Shown here: positions 14,538 through 17,502 of the stretch, piece after piece
Layout of the letters: each line of letters opens with the position of its first letter
Position numbering within the stretch: the first letter of the stretch is position 1
Source of the DNA: a bacterium
GTDB taxonomy: Bacteria; Ratteibacteria; UBA8468; B48-G9; JAFGKM01
DNA: 17,502 nt
Direction of reading: 5' to 3'
Assembly: GCA_023230585.1 (NCBI GenBank)
Contig: JALNXB010000040.1
Span: 1-17,502, forward strand
The notes under the pieces: model-generated
Told to the model about the DNA's origin: nothing
Databases searched by the model: none
Seen by the model: only the letters and a program-made list of their open reading frames with translations
Program-made: the position numbers and the translations under genes

Positions 14538-17502
14538 ACCTACCTCCGTCCTCAAGGCGCCATATAGGTCCACCAGCATACATCCACGCAACCCAGTTTT
14601 TCCTTCTTCTGACCCCAACATTAAACCGTGTGCTTGTAAGTTCGCTAACATTTAGACCAAGAAGGTGCATAGGTATTTTAAGTTCAAATGTCCAGTGGAA
14701 ATCTTTTGGGTTAATCACAGTTACACCGTATTGAATATTTTTTAACAGTTCTTCTTTGATGTTTTCAGGTATTTTGCAGTAACTATCTACAATCTCTACT
14801 TTTCCGTCTGGAAAAACCCAGAAAACATATATCGGACCTGTCGCCATATCAGGTAACCACCACCCTTTTGTATCTGATTCTACCTGCCCTTCTATAGAAA
14901 CCTCTGTAACTACCCAGTCAACATTTTTTAGTGTTACAGGCATATCTTCTGTCCACGGGTCAAGGGCATGTTCAGTACCAATATATATGTGTTTATCATC
15001 ATATAATACCCAAGTATTGCTTTCTGGTCCTTTCTGGTCTTGAGAAGATGTGTAATAGGTGCTCATACTAATAGATTTACTCTTATCTAACCCGAGCCAC
15101 TCAGATTTTTCAAGTTTACCATCTACCTTTATGGGTGATACTCGTTTGTTGACAGCATACTCTTTTGGTTTGGCTATCCCTGTTTCTTTTGCAGGGTCAA
15201 AATATTTGCCTACCTCTCTTTCTACAGGCCAAGACGCTCTCAATTCGTCATTATATAGCCCAATATTTTCAAAAGGGATTGGGTCAAAATGTGCAAGAGC
15301 ATAAACTGGCGAACCCGGTCTTATTGTAAAATCATTATTTTCTGGGTTAATAAATAAAGGGTCGATATCTGTTACATTGTTTTCAATAACAAGATCTTTT
15401 CGAAGTCCAATAGCGTAGGCAGCAAAAGGTCCACCCACATTTATGTTTCTTGATATTGTTATATTTCTTGGCCAGCCCAATGGTCTATTCTTTTGGTCAA
15501 AAATACCCGAAATTTGAGGGTATCTAATACTCCAAGGAGGTAGTTTGGAATCAACTAATCTAAAGGCTCTAAGCGATTCTTCCCCCCAGGTGCTTAAGGT
15601 ATTGCTTTTTTCAAGGAGGTCGCTTCTGTTTCCTTGAGATATTCCAGGGAAACAATTAACAAAAATATTGTTGTCAAGCCTACTGTCAGGCGATGATGTA
15701 GAAACGCCAATTGTTCTGTAAAAGATGTTTCCATACAAAGTTAGGTTAGAACTTATACCATCAATATGAATTGCCCTTACACTGTGTGACGAGTTTGGCG
15801 AAAAATGTCCCATTATACTGTGTAGGAAATTATTTTTTATTATATTGTTTCTATAGGTTAATGGATTTCCGCCGTCCCAAGTGTATATAGCACCAAATTC
15901 TTTGGAATGAGCGACAACGTCGTGTATCTCGTTATACTCAATAATATGGTTATTATGTGTTACAACCACTCCAGAATGGGGAGAGTCATTTATAAGGTTG
16001 TGGGATACTCGTTGCCCAATACCTTGAATATTGATAGCTGGGTTGCTTCCTCCGCACAAACGGTTAAACCTGTAAATATGGTTGTTTTCAACAGAAAATT
16101 TTTGAGGAACAAGTTTTCTTCTATTGTCGACTGCTGAAAGGTTTTTTAAATTATAAATGCTTCTATTTGAAAGGTTAATACCACCTTCTCCAAGGTCATA
16201 AAGATCGCAACCTACAACACTATGTCCCCAGCCGTTAGGAATATCTACTCCCCATTGCCCTGTGTTCCGTATGGTACAGCCAGCTATAAGGTTGTTTTCC
16301 CCACCATCTACAACTAATGCGGTGCGCCAAGTTGCTTCAACTGTAAGGTTATAAAGAATGTTGTTAGAAACATTCTTAAACTCCAAAATAGGTTTATCAA
16401 AAGTTGAAACAATTACTTCGTTTTCTTTAATAGTATCAGGTGCCCAAAAGTAGAGGTTGCCTTCTTTTCTGCTAAGATACCATTCTCCAGGCAAGTCAAG
16501 TTCACTTAAAAGGTTGTAAGCAAAATAGGATGTCCCTTTTGATATACGGCTACCAATATATGCCGGGTCTTTACTATGTTTCCACCTGGGGTCTTCTGCA
16601 ACGTACACAACCCTATCTTTTGTATCTATTGAGGTTATTTTTGCGTGTTTAACAACGTAAGGCACCATTGGACCAAGATACCCTTTTATCCATACCTCTT
16701 CTTCATCTACCCATTTTTCTGGTCTGTTACCTGAATATACAAATTTTCCTTTCTGGTAAGGGGTGTTTCGAAAAACATAATCACCTTCAGGTTTTACCAG
16801 GCCAGCTACTTTTAGCCAACCATCGTTTGGATATCGAGCGAGAGTCATCACATTGCCTTTATATATAAGTTCTAATGCTCCCGGTTGCTGAGTTCCAAAC
16901 CCTCTATTTTTTAAAGTTCCGTAATCGGTGATTCCGATCTCTTTTAAATCTGCTACCCAAACTTTCCCTAAAGATTCTTTGGGTAATTTTTTTAGTATTG
17001 CAGGGTTGGTAACTTTTTTAAAGTTGTTAACTGGTTTTCCGCCTACCAATCTTACTTCTTCTTTAGGATAACTTCTATAAACTATGGGGTTTTCTTCAGT
17101 ACCAGAATCCTCTTCAGTAAACAGAATTGTATCTTTTAGAAAATAATTTCCGCCTCTAAGATATACAACAATTCCTCCTGCTGGTAACCCTTTCTCTTTT
17201 TTTATTTTACGAACCTCTTCTTGAGCTCTTTCAATTGTACCAAACGGGCTCTCCTTACTTCCTTTATTTGTATCTTTACCTGTATTAGATACATATATAG
17301 AATAGGTCGGCAGATTAACCCAATTTAATCGTTTTTCCCTCTCTGTAACCTCTGTCTGTCCATCTTTCAGACCGTCTACATCTTCAAGCCTATCTACAAG
17401 TTCTAATCTGTGTATTTCGTGAGGGTTAAACTTTGATTCTACTTCTTTAAGGAGTTTTTCATATACCTCTTTTGCTTTAGAATACTTTTTCTCACTTCTA
17501 TA
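14521..17502 (-). CDS. Right-handed beta-helix protein with C-terminal CBM9-like domain (5' end beyond window)
   Basis: The frame is open to the window edge, so 993 residues are visible and the N-terminus is missing. The first in-frame start-like codon inside the window, a TTG at 17049, lies within conserved sequence and is not the real start. Residues 1-60 look like charged helices (possibly TPR-like). At 69-90 the signature IYVSNTGKDTNKGSKESPF opens the beta-helix family, followed by LPAGGIVVYLRGGNYFL (106-122) and EEDSGTEENPIVYRSYP (130-146). Parallel beta-helix rungs rich in N and G run from about 370 to 570. The C-terminal part (about 786-990) is CBM9-like (VSPIKVDGKLEKSEW, WVLYDDKHIYIGTE). 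Such proteins are typically carbohydrate-active lyases or hydrolases acting outside the cytoplasm, but the catalytic residues and substrate are not evident here. It neighbours the pseudopilin operon on the same strand. Confidence 0.85.
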   Translation of the reverse strand, partial: YRSEKKYSKAKEVYEKLLKEVESKFNPHEIHRLELVDRLEDVDGLKDGQTEVTEREKRLNWVNLPTYSIYVSNTGKDTNKGSKESPFGTIERAQEEVRKIKKEKGLPAGGIVVYLRGGNYFLKDTILFTEEDSGTEENPIVYRSYPKEEVRLVGGKPVNNFKKVTNPAILKKLPKESLGKVWVADLKEIGITDYGTLKNRGFGTQQPGALELIYKGNVMTLARYPNDGWLKVAGLVKPEGDYVFRNTPYQKGKFVYSGNRPEKWVDEEEVWIKGYLGPMVPYVVKHAKITSIDTKDRVVYVAEDPRWKHSKDPAYIGSRISKGTSYFAYNLLSELDLPGEWYLSRKEGNLYFWAPDTIKENEVIVSTFDKPILEFKNVSNNILYNLTVEATWRTALVVDGGENNLIAGCTIRNTGQWGVDIPNGWGHSVVGCDLYDLGEGGINLSNRSIYNLKNLSAVDNRRKLVPQKFSVENNHIYRFNRLCGGSNPAINIQGIGQRVSHNLINDSPHSGVVVTHNNHIIEYNEIHDVVAHSKEFGAIYTWDGGNPLTYRNNIIKNNFLHSIMGHFSPNSSHSVRAIHIDGISSNLTLYGNIFYRTIGVSTSSPDSRLDNNIFVNCFPGISQGNRSDLLEKSNTLSTWGEESLRAFRLVDSKLPPWSIRYPQISGIFDQKNRPLGWPRNITISRNINVGGPFAAYAIGLRKDLVIENNVTDIDPLFINPENNDFTIRPGSPVYALAHFDPIPFENIGLYNDELRASWPVEREVGKYFDPAKETGIAKPKEYAVNKRVSPIKVDGKLEKSEWLGLDKSKSISMSTYYTSSQDQKGPESNTWVLYDDKHIYIGTEHALDPWTEDMPVTLKNVDWVVTEVSIEGQVESDTKGWWLPDMATGPIYVFWVFPDGKVEIVDSYCKIPENIKEELLKNIQYGVTVINPKDFHWTFELKIPMHLLGLNVSELTSTRFNVGVRRRKNWVAWMYAGGPIWRLEDGGRLNFIK

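Noticed and set aside
14435..14734. A 99-codon plus-strand frame over the end of the beta-helix gene
   Set aside because: It is antisense to a well-supported gene, and its composition is not protein-like.
14521..17049. The large beta-helix gene starting at the TTG at 17049
   Set aside because: The same frame continues upstream to the window edge with conserved family motifs, so the gene is 5'-incomplete rather than starting here.

Overview
The window is a low-GC bacterial chromosome segment with tightly packed genes, clear Shine-Dalgarno sites and near-consensus sigma-70 promoters. Two pseudopilins with GFTLIELLVV-type leaders, a giant exported PQQ-type beta-propeller protein of the kind common in Planctomycetes and relatives, and several parallel beta-helix/CBM9 polysaccharide proteins point to the PVC superphylum or a neighbouring uncultured lineage (Lentisphaerota- or Omnitrophota-like). 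This is inference from gene content; no rRNA or other taxonomic marker is present.

Layout: (a) 1-141, minus strand: a candidate structured RNA or leader ending in a strong intrinsic terminator, with an alternative antiterminator pairing. (b) 154-372, minus: a small DUF2905 membrane protein. (c) 483-2291, minus: a type II restriction-modification pair, endonuclease upstream of methyltransferase, with a palindrome in its promoter spacer. (d) 2371-2534: a degenerate dispersed repeat. (e) 2735-5635: housekeeping or accessory enzymes, namely an MBL-fold hydrolase (+), a PHP hydrolase (-) and a threonine-aldolase-type PLP enzyme (+). (f) 5748-12469: a polysaccharide-related block with a GH28-like beta-helix enzyme (-), divergent from a two-gene operon (+) encoding a 1252-residue exported propeller protein with an embedded SAM-methyltransferase-like domain and an exported CBM9-like protein. 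(g) 12477-13985, minus: a two-gene pseudopilin operon under a perfect TTGACA-17-TATAAT promoter flanked by operator-like inverted repeats. (h) 13986-14537: an intergenic region with a dispersed palindrome, a nested set of inverted repeats and a remnant coding fragment. (i) 14521-17502, minus: a large right-handed beta-helix plus CBM9 protein whose 5' end lies beyond the window.

Blocks f-i plausibly act together on plant- or algal-type polysaccharide: binding modules (CBM9), beta-helix pectinase-like enzymes, a secreted propeller scaffold and type II secretion or pilus-like pseudopilins. The substrate cannot be read from the sequence. Several gene starts were moved downstream to fit promoters and ribosome binding sites (PHP, GH28, propeller and first pseudopilin). 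The large beta-helix gene was extended to the window edge because its frame stays open there.
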